Shown: piece by piece, positions 62,602-64,000 of the stretch
Layout: each line of letters opens with the position of its first letter
How positions within the stretch are numbered: the stretch's first letter is position 1
Origin: Leptolyngbya sp. BL0902
GTDB taxonomy: Bacteria; Cyanobacteriota; Cyanobacteriia; Phormidesmidales; Phormidesmidaceae
Assembly (NCBI RefSeq): GCF_016403105.1
Contig: NZ_CP046155.1
Location: forward strand, 2,046,001-2,110,000
DNA length: 64,000 nucleotides
Reading direction: 5' to 3'
Notes under the pieces: generated by a model
Told to the model about the DNA's origin: nothing
What the model saw: only the letters and a program-made list of their open reading frames with translations
Databases searched by the model: none
Translations under genes and position numbers: made by a program

Positions 62602-63834
62602 ATGGCTAGTACCCTGATCAAAATCGATTTGGACAAGTCTCCCTACGAGAACGACATGATCCACAATCGCTGGCACCCAGATATTCCGATGGTGGCTATG
62701 GTCAAGCCGGGGGATGACTTTATTATTGAGTGCTACGACTGGACAGGGGGCCAAATCCACAACAACGACAGCGCCGACGATGTGCGCGATGTGGATCTGA
62801 CCCAGGTGCACTTTCTCTCTGGCCCCGTGGGCATTGAAGGGGCCGAACCGGGGGATCTGCTGGAGGTAGATATCCTCGATATTGGAGCTTTTGAGGCTAG
62901 CCAATGGGGCTTTAATGGCTTCTTTTCCAAGAAAAACGGCGGCGGATTTCTCACCGAGCATTTCCCAGAAGCGCAGAAGTCGATCTGGGATTTCCACGGC
63001 ATGTTCACCAAGTCTCGCCATGTGCCCAACGTGGAGTTTGCGGGGCTGATTCACCCCGGATTGATTGGCTGCTTGCCCTCTAAGGAAATGCTGGCGGAGT
63101 GGAACCAACGGGAAAGCGCCCTGGTGGCCACCAACCCCGACCGGGTGCCGCCCCTCGCCGCCCTGCCCTACGCCGAAACCGCCCACATGGGCCGCATGCC
63201 CGCCGACCAAGCCAAAACCGCCGCCGCCGAAGCCGCCCGCACCGTTCCCCCCCGCGAACACGGCGGCAACTGCGACATCAAAGACCTCTCCCGTGGGGCC
63301 AAGGTGTACTTCCCGGTCTATGTCAATGGCGGCGGCCTGTCGGTGGGCGATTTGCACTTCAGCCAGGGCGATGGCGAAATCACCTTCTGCGGTGCCATCG
63401 AAATGGCGGGCTGGATTCATTTGCGGGTGAACCTGATCAAAGACGGCATGGCCAAGTACGGCATCAAAAACCCCATCTTCAAGCCCAGCCCCATCAAGCC
63501 CCGCTACGAGGACTACCTGATCTTCGAGGGCATTTCCGTCGATGAACAGGGCGAACAGCACTACCTAGATGTCCATGTGGCCTACCGTCAGGCTTGCTTG
63601 AACGCCATCGAATACCTGACCAAGTTTGGCTACAGCCGCGCCCAGGCCTACGCCATCCTCGGTTGTGCTCCGGTGCAGGGCCACATCAGCGGCGTGGTGG
63701 ATATCCCCAACGCCTGCGCCACCCTCTGGCTACCCACCGAAATCTTCGACTTCGACATCCAGCCCGGTGCCGCTGGCCCCCAAGCCCAAGCCAGCGGCAC
63801 CATGGATATTCCCCTATCCCCGGATAAGGAGTAG
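62602..63834 (+). CDS. fmdA: Formamidase (FmdA/AmdA family)
   Basis: 410 aa from ATG 62602 (M-A-S-T-L-I-K-I-D-L-D-K). It hydrolyses formamide (or short amides) to ammonia and the acid, a nitrogen-scavenging step. Family blocks: R-W-H-P-D-I-P-M-V-A-M-V-K-P-G-D, H-N-N-D-S-A-D-D-V-R, H-P-G-L-I-G-C-L-P-S, G-G-N-C-D-I-K-D-L and the C-terminal G-C-A-P-V-Q-G-H-I-S-G-V-V-D. The length matches known formamidases. fmdB follows after 5 bp. Confidence 0.95.
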   Translation: MASTLIKIDLDKSPYENDMIHNRWHPDIPMVAMVKPGDDFIIECYDWTGGQIHNNDSADDVRDVDLTQVHFLSGPVGIEGAEPGDLLEVDILDIGAFEASQWGFNGFFSKKNGGGFLTEHFPEAQKSIWDFHGMFTKSRHVPNVEFAGLIHPGLIGCLPSKEMLAEWNQRESALVATNPDRVPPLAALPYAETAHMGRMPADQAKTAAAEAARTVPPREHGGNCDIKDLSRGAKVYFPVYVNGGGLSVGDLHFSQGDGEITFCGAIEMAGWIHLRVNLIKDGMAKYGIKNPIFKPSPIKPRYEDYLIFEGISVDEQGEQHYLDVHVAYRQACLNAIEYLTKFGYSRAQAYAILGCAPVQGHISGVVDIPNACATLWLPTEIFDFDIQPGAAGPQAQASGTMDIPLSPDKE

Positions 63835-63839
63835 CGCCC

Positions 63840-64000
63840 ATGCCGCTATACGACTACAAATGCCGGGAACATGGCTTGTTTCAGGAGTTGGTGCTGCTGT
63901 CGGCAGGGGATCAACCCCAGCCCTGCCCCCACTGCGGCACCCTCTCAGCCAAGGTGATTGTCCTGCCAGCCACCATCCTGGGGCTAGACCCGACCCACCA
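63840..64000 (+). CDS. fmdB: FmdB-family zinc-ribbon protein (3' end outside window)
   Basis: 53 codons visible: M-P-L-Y-D-Y-K-C-R-E-H-G-L-F, then C-P-H-C-G. The zinc-ribbon pair C...H / C-P-H-C matches FmdB regulatory-type proteins, often encoded beside formamidase. It starts 5 bp after the fmdA stop, so the two form an operon. The rest lies beyond base 64000. Confidence 0.85.
   Translation, partial: MPLYDYKCREHGLFQELVLLSAGDQPQPCPHCGTLSAKVIVLPATILGLDPTH

Noticed and set aside
62488-63561. 357-codon minus-strand frame opposite fmdA
   Set aside because: Antisense shadow of fmdA; no motif support.
1-64000. CRISPR arrays, tRNA or rRNA genes
   Set aside because: No regularly spaced repeats with spacers and no tRNA-like T-arm or rRNA sequence was noticed on reading; a tRNAscan and a CRISPR finder would settle this.

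Overview
The window is chromosomal DNA of a cyanobacterium. Markers for this are a high-light-inducible (Hli) protein, Ycf35 beside DUF2997 and a plastid-type ferredoxin, an NblR-type response regulator, a twin-arginine pseudo-metacaspase, a STAND/WD40 protein and the DUF1824 and 'low-complexity tail' families. The DNA is GC-rich and carries short dispersed repeats common in filamentous cyanobacteria. A Leptolyngbya/Nodosilinea-like filamentous organism is my best guess, but the sequence alone does not prove it. Most of the window is ordinary core genome. Few genes form long operons.

Layout. 1-5.5 kb: end of UDP-glucose dehydrogenase, DUF1824, radC, then the class II ribonucleotide reductase gene nrdJ. 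nrdJ is split by a 748-nt group I intron that falls inside the active-site motif N-P-C-G|E-I. The intron carries a decayed endonuclease gene, and nrdJ exon 1 separately shows a one-base frameshift. 5.5-8.5 kb: an IS5-type transposase remnant and recG. 8.5-9.9 kb: a 1.37-kb non-coding stretch, AT-rich in its second half, with many AGTCTA repeats. 9.9-20.1 kb: mostly single genes (coiled-coil protein, phosphoesterase, HAD sugar phosphatase, GTPase, YbjN-like protein, DsbA-like protein, TrkA-N protein, pseudo-metacaspase, ATP sulfurylase). 20.6-25.6 kb: glyS, sdhB, a 54-aa Hli protein, and the DUF2997-ycf35-ferredoxin cluster. 25.7-33.4 kb: a 1301-aa STAND/WD40 protein, a cysteine desulfurase, a second large GTPase and a small conserved gene.

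33.6-41.2 kb (minus strand) is the rimP-nusA-ylxR-infB transcription/translation cluster with a low-complexity-tail membrane protein at its end. A small membrane-protein gene upstream is separated from rimP by a clear terminator. 41.4-44.6 kb: uppS and cdaA (start/stop overlap) and lysA, which links undecaprenyl phosphate, c-di-AMP and diaminopimelate/lysine supply. 44.8-49.7 kb: rimI, clpC, the NblR-like regulator and a DUF192 lipoprotein. 49.7-51.4 kb is a patch of genetic wreckage: an unassigned open frame, a broken IS630 transposase, and a DUF433 antitoxin with a premature stop followed by only the first codons of its DUF5615 partner. 51.4-64 kb: pyrH-frr, pgl, an FHA protein beside an LRAT/NC-domain protein, an MscS channel, an AMIN-amidase, a group 2 sigma factor, a 49-aa membrane protein, prfB with its programmed frameshift, and the formamidase genes fmdA-fmdB (the latter cut by the window end).

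The most interesting items are the intron in the nrdJ active site (splice sites can be rebuilt by eye), the extra frameshift in that gene, the AGTCTA repeat region, and two HLR1-like (RpaB-type) sites in front of very small membrane-protein genes.
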